A DNA stretch of 43,217 nucleotides from Chromatiales bacterium (GTDB lineage Bacteria; Pseudomonadota; Gammaproteobacteria; Steroidobacterales; GCA-2729495): the NCBI GenBank assembly GCA_016789845.1, contig JAEUQA010000047.1, positions 1-43,217 of the forward strand, written 5' to 3'. The translations under genes were made by a program, and so were the position numbers. This document shows positions 1 to 7,049 of the stretch, one piece after another. Under the pieces are notes generated by a model that was given only the letters and a program-made list of their open reading frames with translations, had not been told where the DNA came from and did no database searches. Position 1 is the stretch's first letter, and the number at the start of each line of letters is the position of its first letter.

Positions 1-46
1 CCGCCGCCAGGCGGCGGAAATGCCCAGATGGCAAACCCGGTGCCTC
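1..46 (+). repeat. Dispersed repeat, left copy (hairpin plus conserved tail), cut by the window edge
   Basis: Bases 1-17 form a hairpin (CCGCCGC, loop CAG, GCGGCGG). It is followed at 17-46 by a 30-nt tail that matches the reverse complement of 43162-43191 at 29 of 30 positions, the one difference being at base 31. In the right-hand copy the stem continues outward through CTGGGCATTT. That arm would lie just before base 1 here, so the element is probably truncated by the window start. No protein can be assigned to it. It lies just upstream of the small gene at 73. Confidence 0.75.
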
Positions 47-72
47 ACGGCGTGTTGTAGAGTCCGGAGGCC

Positions 73-285
73 ATGAATCTTCGCGAACAGGTGGAGGCAC
101 TTCTGCCGAACTGGCGGACCTGGTACCCCAGCCTGTTCGACGCGGCCGTGGACCTCGGCATCCTTCGTGCCCGCGTCTGCGATCCCTCCACGCTCCTGCT
201 GCAACGTCGCCACGAGGGCGTGCGCCAGCAGGCGGAGCAGGCGCACCGGGAGAAGTGGAACGTCGAGGGGGAGCCGGAGGAGTAG
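73..285 (+). CDS. Small hypothetical protein (70 aa)
   Basis: A short acidic/basic mixed protein with no signal peptide, membrane segment or motif that I recognise. The N-terminal half is hydrophobic-amphipathic (LREQVEALLPNW...), and the C-terminal half is rich in Gln, Arg and Glu and probably helical. GGAGG sits only two bases before the ATG, which is a tight spacing for a ribosome binding site, so translation is not certain. The stop codon lies inside the left arm of the inverted repeat at 279-376, and the protein ends in Glu-Glu like the convergent acetyltransferase. It could be a genuine small gene or a chance frame between two repeats. Confidence 0.4.
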   Translation: MNLREQVEALLPNWRTWYPSLFDAAVDLGILRARVCDPSTLLLQRRHEGVRQQAEQAHREKWNVEGEPEE

Positions 286-376
286 GGGCGCCTTCCGGCG
301 CGACCCCCGTCCCGCTCGAGACTCGCGGACTCGATTCGAGCGGGACGGGGGTCGCGCCGGAAGGCGCTCCTACTCC
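279..376. repeat. REP-type inverted pair (REPIN-like), 41-bp arms
   Basis: Left arm 279-319 and right arm 336-376 are reverse complements with a single mismatch, separated by 16 bases. Each arm contains the pattern GTAGG(A/G)GCG-CCTTCCGG-CGCGAC. That is the layout of the extragenic palindromes (REPs) of Xanthomonadales and Pseudomonas, which RAYT transposases mobilise in inverted pairs. The pair sits between two convergent genes and overlaps both stop codons. It could also act as a bidirectional terminator or mRNA 3' stabiliser. No RAYT gene is in the window. Confidence 0.8.
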
Positions 377-879
377 TCGTCGAGGGCGAAGATGAGCATG
401 AGGATGCCCTCGGGGCCCAGCTCCTCGCCGGCGCAGTGCATGCCGGCTTTTTCCAGCACCCGCACTGACGCGCGATTCTCCGGACGGACGGTGGCAACCA
501 GGCGTTTCAGGCCACAGGTGCCGAAGCCGTACCCGAGCAGCGCGGGCACCAGTTCGCTGGTGAGCCCCCTGCCCCACAGTGACGGACGGAGCGCGTAGAT
601 GATCTCCGGGTCGGCCCGCCGGCGCGCACTGACGATGCCGCAGTAGCCCGCCATCGGCTGCTCACCAGCGACGTGCAGGGCCCAGGCACCGTAACCCCGG
701 GCGGCATAGTCAGTCAGCGATTCACCGATCCATCCGGCACAGCGGCCCGGGGACAGCACCATGCCGTCGCCCACGTAGCGCATCGTGCGTTTGTCACTGC
801 AGATCTCGTGCAGTCCTGCAACATCGGCTGTGGTGAATTGCCGCACGGTGAGGCGGGGAGTGGTCAGGACGGTGGTCAC
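370..879 (-). CDS. GNAT-family N-acetyltransferase (RimJ/RimL type)
   Basis: This 169-residue protein has the arrangement of RimJ/RimL-like GNAT enzymes, which transfer acetyl from acetyl-CoA to an amine on a protein or small molecule. It opens with the typical TPRLTVRQFTTADVAGL strand-helix. The acetyl-CoA loop is seen as LWGRGLTSELVPALL (residues about 104-118, R-x-x-G-x-G/A type), followed by the late RPENRASVRVLEKAGM segment in which Asn-x-x-S and EKAGM are family hallmarks. The substrate cannot be told from sequence. The stop codon lies within the REP-like inverted repeat. The gene diverges from the porin at 940, leaving about 60 bp for both promoters. Confidence 0.88.
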   Translation of the reverse strand: MTTVLTTPRLTVRQFTTADVAGLHEICSDKRTMRYVGDGMVLSPGRCAGWIGESLTDYAARGYGAWALHVAGEQPMAGYCGIVSARRRADPEIIYALRPSLWGRGLTSELVPALLGYGFGTCGLKRLVATVRPENRASVRVLEKAGMHCAGEELGPEGILMLIFALDEE

Positions 880-939
880 CTGTTGAGGATCTCCTGCGGT
901 AGTTGCTAGATTGTCCCGCGTACCAGCAGGAGTCGTCGA

Positions 940-2151
940 TTGTCCCGTTCGAAATTTCTAGGCCCGGACCTGCTGGTGGTCCTTGCCCTCGCGGTCTCCC
1001 TGTCGCCCTGGTCGCTGTTTGCCCAGCCGGCAGCTGCCGCCATCACCTTCGACGCCGTCTACACTGGCGAACCGATCAGCAACCTGTCGGGGGGTGCGCA
1101 GACCGGCGGCACCTACCTGGACAACCTGGACCTGCAGATCAATGCCGAGCCCGGCGGCATCTTCGGCATCCCAGGGCTCGCCGGCCTCCTTTACGTCCTC
1201 TACAACAATTCCAACGAGTTCAGTGCGGAGTACGTCGGGGACGCACACATTGTGAGCAACATCGACGCGCCACGTGCCTGGCACATTTTCGAGGCCTGGC
1301 TGGACTGGGCGCCGCGGCAGGACGAAAGCGTATCGCTGCGCGCTGGCCTTTACGACCTCAATTCGGAGTTTGACACCCACGACACGGGTGGCCTGTTCCT
1401 CAACTCGGCGCACGGCATCGGCACGGACTTCAGCCAGTCGGGTCTGAATGGACCCTCCATCTTTCCCGTGACCTCCCTGGCCCTGCGCGTGCGCACCGCC
1501 TGGGGCGCTGGCGGCTACGGCCAGTTTGCGATCCTGGACGGGGTCCCTGGCGATCCGGACGACCCGGAAAGCAGCAAGATCGACCTGTCCGACGACGACG
1601 GCGCCCTCGTCGTTGCAGAGCTTGGCTGGAGCGGCAGCGACTGGCGCAAACTGGCCGTGGGTGCCTGGGTGTACACGGCGGATTTCGATCCCCTCACCTC
1701 CCCGGGCGGTCCGCAGGACGACGGCAACGAAGGCTGGTATGCGATTGCCGATCGGACCGTCTGGCGGGGCGACTCTGCCACGATGGCCGCGTTCCTGCGC
1801 ATCGGCCAGGCCGAGGAGCGCTTCAATCCCTTCGGCGGCTACCTCGGCTTCGGCACCACCCTTGCCGGGTTTTCTGCCCGCCGGCCGGACGACGAACTCG
1901 GCGTGGCCGTGGCCATCGGCCTCGCGGGCGACGAGTTCAAGGACAGCCGGAGGCTCGACGGACTCTCAACCGACAGCCACGAGACCACCATCGAGTTCAC
2001 CTACCGGGCGCCCATCACCGACTGGTTGACCCTGCAGCCCGACTTCCAGTACGTCATCAACCCAGGCACCGACCCGGCGCTCGATGACGCCGTGGTCGTG
2101 TCCCTGCGCTTCGAACTGGGCTGGTCGAGACTCCTGTCCGGCGGGCGCTGA
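940..2151 (+). CDS. Carbohydrate-selective porin, OprB family
   Basis: A 403-residue outer-membrane beta-barrel. The TTG start is chosen because AGGAG lies seven bases upstream and a signal peptide follows directly (hydrophobic core about residues 10-27, cleavage near AQPAAAA). Family hallmarks are present: an EAWLDWAP segment, the GLYDLNSEFD strand, a LFLNSAHGIGTDFSQSG stretch, GPSIFPVTSLALRV, and the terminal QPDFQYVINPGTDPALDDAV followed by a last strand ending near Phe. Family members admit sugars or other small solutes across the outer membrane. No sugar-uptake genes adjoin it, so the solute is unknown. It converges with the methyltransferase-like gene, with 13 bp between stops. Confidence 0.9.
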   Translation: MSRSKFLGPDLLVVLALAVSLSPWSLFAQPAAAAITFDAVYTGEPISNLSGGAQTGGTYLDNLDLQINAEPGGIFGIPGLAGLLYVLYNNSNEFSAEYVGDAHIVSNIDAPRAWHIFEAWLDWAPRQDESVSLRAGLYDLNSEFDTHDTGGLFLNSAHGIGTDFSQSGLNGPSIFPVTSLALRVRTAWGAGGYGQFAILDGVPGDPDDPESSKIDLSDDDGALVVAELGWSGSDWRKLAVGAWVYTADFDPLTSPGGPQDDGNEGWYAIADRTVWRGDSATMAAFLRIGQAEERFNPFGGYLGFGTTLAGFSARRPDDELGVAVAIGLAGDEFKDSRRLDGLSTDSHETTIEFTYRAPITDWLTLQPDFQYVINPGTDPALDDAVVVSLRFELGWSRLLSGGR

Positions 2152-2164
2152 GTCGCCCTACCGC

Positions 2165-2932
2165 TCAGGGCTTCCGGAAGCGCAGCACGAAGCGGTCCGT
2201 GTTTCCCGCCACCGACTTGCGACCCACTTCATACCGCAACTCGTCGTCCGGCGTGTAATGGATGCCGGAGAAGTCCTCCAGCACGAAGCCCGCGGCCTGG
2301 ACCTCCTTGATCACCAGCACCGGGTCCATGCGGCGCCAGTTCTCGCTGGTCTCCGGCTCGTTGTGCCGCCGGGTGTGATCCAGGATGCCGTAGTGCCCGC
2401 CGGACTTCACCGCCGCGAAGACCGCGCGATTCAGGCTGGCCCGGGCCGACGGCGTCAGGTTGTGGTAGTTGCGGAAGGTCAGCACGAGATCCGCGTCCTT
2501 CACGCCCAGTGAAAAATCACCGAGGTCGAACAGCCCCATCTTGCCGGGGGCCGGCGCCATCTTCGCATCGGTCTGGGCCACCTTGATCTTCGCCAGCGAT
2601 GGCGTGGACTTCAGCACGGGCTCCAGGCGCGTGGTGCCGATGGCGACCCACAGCTCGCCCTTGTCAGCCAGCACCGGCCCGAGGATCTTGGTGAAGTAAC
2701 CGCCCGCAGGCACCAGCTCGACCACTTTCATGTCGTCCCTGAGGCCGAAGAACTCCAGGGTCTGGCGCGGCTTGCGCTCCGCGTCCCGGGCCTTCTCGTC
2801 GGCGGTGCGGACGTCGCTCTTCATCGCCGCCTCGATCTTCTCGCCGATGGGCGAGAGCTTCTCGGGCATGAACTGGGCACTGGCGGACGTGGCCAGGGAC
2901 AGCAGGGCGCAGGTCAGCAGCAGGTGGCGCAT
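2165..2932 (-). CDS. Secreted class I SAM-methyltransferase-like protein
   Basis: The start at 2932 (MRHLLLTCALL) is preferred over an upstream ATG at 2980 because AGGAGGAG precedes it and it opens a clear signal peptide (cleavage after ATSASA, about residue 19). The mature part resembles a Rossmann methyltransferase: VVELVPAGGYFTKIL takes the place of motif I (the usual second and third glycines are replaced by Pro/Ala-Gly-Gly), and DADLVLTFRNYHNL and SGGHYGILDHTRR follow the later strands. This is the group of putative periplasmic methyltransferases of about 250 residues (COG4798-like). A SAM-binding fold exported to the periplasm is odd because SAM is cytoplasmic, so enzymatic activity is uncertain. 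It diverges from yqhA. Confidence 0.82.
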   Translation of the reverse strand: MRHLLLTCALLSLATSASAQFMPEKLSPIGEKIEAAMKSDVRTADEKARDAERKPRQTLEFFGLRDDMKVVELVPAGGYFTKILGPVLADKGELWVAIGTTRLEPVLKSTPSLAKIKVAQTDAKMAPAPGKMGLFDLGDFSLGVKDADLVLTFRNYHNLTPSARASLNRAVFAAVKSGGHYGILDHTRRHNEPETSENWRRMDPVLVIKEVQAAGFVLEDFSGIHYTPDDELRYEVGRKSVAGNTDRFVLRFRKP

Positions 2933-3001
2933 GGTGGATTTCTCCTCCTGGTGTGGAATCAGGCAGTATAAGTCGAACAATCCACGGAGGAACCAGCATC
3001 C

Positions 3002-3637
3002 ATGTCGACCGCCGCAACCACCGCCGCCCAGAGGCCGGGCCCCTTATCCACGCTGATCTTCGCCTCGCGCTGGCTGCAGCTGCCCCTCTACCTCGGCCTG
3101 ATCCTCGCCCAATGCGTGTACGTCTTCCTGTTCGGCAAGGAACTGCTCCACCTGATCACGGACGCGGCGGCGCTCACGGAGCAGGCCATCATGCTGGTAG
3201 TCCTCGGGCTGATCGACGTGGTGATGATCTCCAACCTGCTCGTGATGGTGATCGTCGGCGGCTACGAGACCTTCGTCTCGCGGCTCAATCTGGAAGGGCA
3301 TCCCGACCAGCCGGAGTGGCTGAGCCATGTGAATGCCTCGGTGCTGAAGGTCAAGCTGGCCATGGCCATCATCGGCATCAGTTCCATCCACCTGCTAAAG
3401 ACGTTCATCGAGGCCGGATCACTCGGAGGGCTTCCCCTCTGCAGCAGCGCCTCCGGCATGGCTGCGGTCCAGGCGACGATGGAGCTGGGCTCGAACCTCA
3501 AGGCCTGCACGACGGTCACCATCGACGGCGTGATGTGGCAGACCGCGATCCACAGCATCTTCATCCTCTCGGCGATCGGCATCGCCTGGACGGACCGCCT
3601 GATGGCCCATGCTGCCAGGCCCGCCCCCGCTCACTAG
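3002..3637 (+). CDS. yqhA: YqhA-family inner-membrane protein (UPF0114/TIGR00645)
   Basis: A 211-residue membrane protein with three to four predicted helices. It matches E. coli YqhA in the [13 protein letters not shown] opening, the [30 protein letters not shown] core and the [17 protein letters not shown] segment, and again at the end ([18 protein letters not shown]). YqhA is about 164 residues. The extra length is an insertion of about 35 residues ([13 protein letters not shown]...ACTTVTI), with two cysteines, between the third helix and the last one. GGAGG stands upstream of the ATG. The function of the family is unknown. A strong hairpin follows the gene at 3676. Confidence 0.88.
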   Translation: MSTAATTAAQRPGPLSTLIFASRWLQLPLYLGLILAQCVYVFLFGKELLHLITDAAALTEQAIMLVVLGLIDVVMISNLLVMVIVGGYETFVSRLNLEGHPDQPEWLSHVNASVLKVKLAMAIIGISSIHLLKTFIEAGSLGGLPLCSSASGMAAVQATMELGSNLKACTTVTIDGVMWQTAIHSIFILSAIGIAWTDRLMAHAARPAPAH

Positions 3638-3675
3638 GGAGCGGCTGGCCGGCATCTCGACCGGGACCAAAGCAA

Positions 3676-3703
3676 AGGGGCCGGCTCTCCCGAGCCGGCC
3701 CCT
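3676..3703. terminator. Strong hairpin between convergent genes, probable bidirectional terminator
   Basis: A perfect 12-bp stem (3676-3687 with 3692-3703) closes a TCCC tetraloop. It lies 39 bases after the yqhA-like stop and 26 bases beyond the end of the convergent kelch-protein gene. Short A-rich and T-containing flanks lie on either side, but there is no long T run, so termination by the intrinsic mechanism is likely but not certain. Confidence 0.7.
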
Positions 3704-3729
3704 CTCCATTTCGGCCCCCAGGGCCCTCG

Positions 3730-5844
3730 TCAGTCGCAGAAGTTGGCGTCGAGCGGATCCAGGCTGTCGATCCAGGCGCCGACGGCATCCCGCTCGCTCT
3801 GGGGCAGCAGCCCGCCGATCGGCGGCATCGGCGCGGTGGTGCTGTTGATGCGCTGCCAGAGGCGGCTGGTCTCCTTCGTGCCCGGCGTGAGTACGGGCCC
3901 GCGGAAGCTGCCGATCTGCAGGTTCTCGCAGGTCGTCAGGCTGAGGCGCGCCGACCCGCCGTGGCAGCCCGTGCAGGTCCGGTTGAACACCGGCTGCACG
4001 TCGCAGGCGTAGTTCACCGGCCCGCCCGCGGAGGTGACGGTCACCGGCACGGTGGCCGAGCCGACGCCACCGCGGTTGTCCACCACCTCCAGCGTGACCT
4101 GGTAGGTGCCGTCGCACTGGAAGACGTGGCTCGGATTGGCGGCGCTGCTCGTGGCACCGTCGCCGAACTTCCAGAGGATGCTGGCGATGGTGCCGTCCGG
4201 GTCGTTGATGTTGCCGGTGAAGGCGACGCTCAACGGCTCCACGCCGGACTGGGGCGCGGCCACCGGGGCCACGGTCGGCAGCAGGTTCGGCGAGATCTTG
4301 TCAGTCAGGGTGTTCGTGAGGACGCGGACTATGCCCTGCACCCTGGCGCGCTCGGCGGGATCGGTGATGTGGTTGCTCACGCGATCTGCGAGCTTCCCGG
4401 ACTCCTGCAGTGCCTTTTGCAGGTTTGCCGGAGCCCCGCCGGCGCCCACGTATCCCGCGATCTTGTCGAGAACCTGCAGCAGCTGGCTGCGGGCAGGCCC
4501 GTTCCGGAAGGCGGATGCCGGGAGGTCATTCAGCACGTTGTAGAGGCCCCTGGTCTGCGGGATCAGGCCGGGCGTGTAGATCTCCACGCTGTTGAGGAGC
4601 ACGGCGCCCGGTGAGACGAACCCGCCGGAGATGACCACCCGGCCGTCGTCCAGCAGCAAGCCGCTGAACTCGTCGCGGCCGGACGACATGATGCCGGACA
4701 GCTTCCAGGAACTCGTGGCGGGATCGAAGATCTCGGACGTGGACTGGAAGATGCTGGGGAAACTGGGGCTCGTGGTCACGCCGCCCGCGATCAGGAGCGT
4801 GCCGTCCAGCAGTCCCTGGGCGCCGATGTCGATGCGCTGCTTGAACATGGGCGCAATGGGCGTGAAGACCTGCGTGGCGGGATCGTAGATCTCGCTTTCA
4901 GCCGTGATGCGGCCGCCCGCCGAGGTGTGCGTGACGTTGTAGTAGGAGCTGCCCTGCACGACGCGCCCGTCCCGCAGCTTGCCTGGCAACTGGGCCAGGT
5001 GCGGATAGTTCATCGGGCCAACCGGGGTGAAGCTGTTGCTCGCCGGGTCATAGATCTCCGCGGTGTTCGTCGGGAACAACGTGCCCGTGCCGTTGGAGCC
5101 GGCCGAGATCAGCACCGTGCCGTCATCGAGCAGGATCGCGCTGTGGGCTGATCGCGGCTCGACCATGTTGCCGATCACCGTGAACAGTCCCGTTGCCGGA
5201 TCGAACAGCTCGGCCGACTGGATGGGTAGCGAGCTGGCCGTCGCGACGCCATTGCCACCGCCGGCGATCAGCACCCTGCCATCGGGCAGGAGCGTGGCGG
5301 TATGGCTGCGCCGCGCGACGTTCATGGGGCCGGCCGTCTCCGTCCACTCGTTCGTCACCGGGTCGTAGACTTCGGCAGTCTTCAGCACGATCCCGTTGGC
5401 GGCCGTCGAGCCCGTGCGACCGCCAGTGACGAGCACCCGGCCATCGGCCAGCGTCGTGGCCGTGTGGGACCAGCGGCGGATCGTCATGGGCGCGACCGGG
5501 GTGACGGAATTGTCGGCGGGGTTGAAGGCATCCACGGACGGGGTGATGACGGATGCGGGCGCGTTCTGCACCTGGCCACCGGTGAACAGCACGCGACCGT
5601 CGAGGAGCTTCGCGGAGCGGTGGATGAACCGCGGGGAGGTCATGTTGAGTCCGCGGGTGAAGTCGCCCACTTCGCAGCTGGCAGGCCCGATCTGCGCGAG
5701 GACGGCCGGCGACGGCGAGTTCGGAATGTTCGCGTGGCAACTGATGCAGGCCGTCGGCGCCCGGCACTCGGCGAGTGCCGCGTTGCCCAGTGGCAAGAGC
5801 AGTGCCGCCAGGGACAATGGGAAAAACCCTGCTATCGCTTTCAT
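3730..5844 (-). CDS. Secreted kelch-repeat / PKD protein with two haem-c motifs
   Basis: The start at 5844 is chosen because it opens a signal peptide (residues 1-25, ending NAALAE) and has GAGGGGG before it. The 704-residue protein has a first haem-binding motif CISCH (residues 33-37) and a kelch-type beta-propeller (about 60-440) with repeated DGRVL-ITGG, AEIYDPAT and SHTATLL units. A helical region follows (about 450-530), then a PKD domain (about 545-615, with the WKFGDG core), and a C-terminal cytochrome-like segment with CTGCH (624-628) and a later MPPIGG that may supply the axial Met. It is probably periplasmic or surface-exposed and may pass electrons or bind carbohydrate or protein. 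Partner and substrate are unknown. A perfect dyad lies upstream. Confidence 0.85.
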   Translation of the reverse strand: MKAIAGFFPLSLAALLLPLGNAALAECRAPTACISCHANIPNSPSPAVLAQIGPASCEVGDFTRGLNMTSPRFIHRSAKLLDGRVLFTGGQVQNAPASVITPSVDAFNPADNSVTPVAPMTIRRWSHTATTLADGRVLVTGGRTGSTAANGIVLKTAEVYDPVTNEWTETAGPMNVARRSHTATLLPDGRVLIAGGGNGVATASSLPIQSAELFDPATGLFTVIGNMVEPRSAHSAILLDDGTVLISAGSNGTGTLFPTNTAEIYDPASNSFTPVGPMNYPHLAQLPGKLRDGRVVQGSSYYNVTHTSAGGRITAESEIYDPATQVFTPIAPMFKQRIDIGAQGLLDGTLLIAGGVTTSPSFPSIFQSTSEIFDPATSSWKLSGIMSSGRDEFSGLLLDDGRVVISGGFVSPGAVLLNSVEIYTPGLIPQTRGLYNVLNDLPASAFRNGPARSQLLQVLDKIAGYVGAGGAPANLQKALQESGKLADRVSNHITDPAERARVQGIVRVLTNTLTDKISPNLLPTVAPVAAPQSGVEPLSVAFTGNINDPDGTIASILWKFGDGATSSAANPSHVFQCDGTYQVTLEVVDNRGGVGSATVPVTVTSAGGPVNYACDVQPVFNRTCTGCHGGSARLSLTTCENLQIGSFRGPVLTPGTKETSRLWQRINSTTAPMPPIGGLLPQSERDAVGAWIDSLDPLDANFCD

Positions 5845-5912
5845 CGTGACCCCCTCGGTCTGTTTTTCTCTGGCTGCCGCCCGCCCGTCGATCCCCACCC
5901 GCAGGCCGGCAT

Positions 5913-5934
5913 AACGTCATGTCAACATGACGTT
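5913..5934. promoter_or_regulatory. Perfect 10-bp dyad, candidate operator upstream of the kelch/haem gene
   Basis: AACGTCATGT (5913-5922) and ACATGACGTT (5925-5934) are exact inverted repeats around a two-base centre. The dyad lies about 70 bp upstream of the start codon at 5844 in a 215-bp intergenic gap. The same gap contains two TACGTA hexamers (5968-5973 and 5978-5983). The size and tight symmetry suggest a dimeric repressor site. No regulator gene is adjacent. Confidence 0.5.
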
Positions 5935-6059
5935 TCCCTTTTCGTGGAGGGGCCGGGAGGTGGTCGATACGTACTTCTACGTACAGACCTCTGATGCGAG
6001 CGTCAGGGGATCAACACAACCGTCTGTCTACCAAGGCTTTTGGCGGGCAATTCCCGGCG

Positions 6060-6998
6060 TCAGGGCAGCCCCTGCGCGGGGGGGCGATAGGACATCAGGA
6101 CGGCCTCGTCCACGCTGATCGCGGCGCTGCTGCGCAAACGGTCGCGCAGCGCCGCGACTGCCGCCTGGCGCCGTGCATCCTCCAGGCTGGCGCGGATGCC
6201 CGCGCTGACCTCGGCGAGCGGCCGCGGGCCCGCGGGCTCCACCCGGTCAGCGCGCATGACCAGGAAGCCGTCCGGAACCGGAACCGTCCGGCTGACCTCG
6301 CCTGGCTTCAGCGCCAGGGCAATCGCCGTCGCCTCCGGTGCCTTCTCCACGTCCTGCAGCCAGAGCTGGCTGGCGGACAACACCTCGCCGGCCGGCCCCG
6401 CGCCGAGTTCCCCTGCTGTAGCACCACGCGCCAGCTCGCGCCGCAACCGCTCTGCCACGGCCGCCGTGGCAGCGGTCACCCGGGTGACGAGCACCCTGGC
6501 CGGAACTCTGAACTCGTTGCCGTGCTCACGGTAGTAGGCAGCGACATCCGCCTCGGCCGGAACTGGAACCCCGGCCAGCTGCCCAGCGAGCCAGGCGGCG
6601 GCCAGGACCTGCTCCGGAGAATCCCTGTCGGCGCCCTCCGCCCGGGCCGCGGCCGCCATCAACTTGCGATCCACCAGGGACTCCACCAGGTCCCGGACCA
6701 TTTCAGGCGAGGTGTACTCGAGGCGGTCGGCGCCGGGCATGGCCCCGATGGTGGCGTCCACGTCCCCTGCGGTGATCATCTCGTCGCCGACCATCGCCAG
6801 CACCGTGCCGGCGGCGAGTCGCGGCAGCGGCGGACCGGCATCGGCAACCGGCGGATGATCCCCGGGCATCGTCGGGGCCGTCGTACTGCTGACCGGGGAT
6901 TCCGGCTGCTTGCCGCCGCAGGATACGGCCAGGCAGGCGATCATCAGCGCCGCCAAGAGGCGCCCGACGGAAATGCCATGGGACTCGCGAGTCTGCAT
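6060..6998 (-). CDS. PpiC/SurA-type peptidyl-prolyl isomerase lipoprotein
   Basis: A 312-residue protein with a lipoprotein signal (LAVSC, acylated Cys at residue 27), followed by a Pro-rich spacer. The helical SurA/PrsA-like N-terminal domain (about 65-150: VGDEMITAGDVDATI..., LVESLVDRKLM) comes next, then a parvulin-like region (about 165-275) in which ALKPGEVSRTVPVPDGFLVMRADRVEP matches the end of the PpiC fold. Such proteins help outer-membrane or periplasmic proteins fold. The parvulin part is short and diverged, and catalytic residues cannot be assigned with confidence. It diverges from the ChaN-like gene at 7050. Confidence 0.82.
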   Translation of the reverse strand: MQTRESHGISVGRLLAALMIACLAVSCGGKQPESPVSSTTAPTMPGDHPPVADAGPPLPRLAAGTVLAMVGDEMITAGDVDATIGAMPGADRLEYTSPEMVRDLVESLVDRKLMAAAARAEGADRDSPEQVLAAAWLAGQLAGVPVPAEADVAAYYREHGNEFRVPARVLVTRVTAATAAVAERLRRELARGATAGELGAGPAGEVLSASQLWLQDVEKAPEATAIALALKPGEVSRTVPVPDGFLVMRADRVEPAGPRPLAEVSAGIRASLEDARRQAAVAALRDRLRSSAAISVDEAVLMSYRPPAQGLP

Positions 6999-7049
6999 GG
7001 CGGTATTCTAGGGCGCGTGGCACGCGTGAAACACCAAGGGGTCCTGTTG

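Noticed and set aside
45..497. Long open frame on the minus strand across the REP pair
   Set aside because: It is a shadow of the convergent genes and passes through the inverted repeat. Its Arg/Ser-rich composition is typical of antisense to GC-rich coding sequence, and it has no motif.
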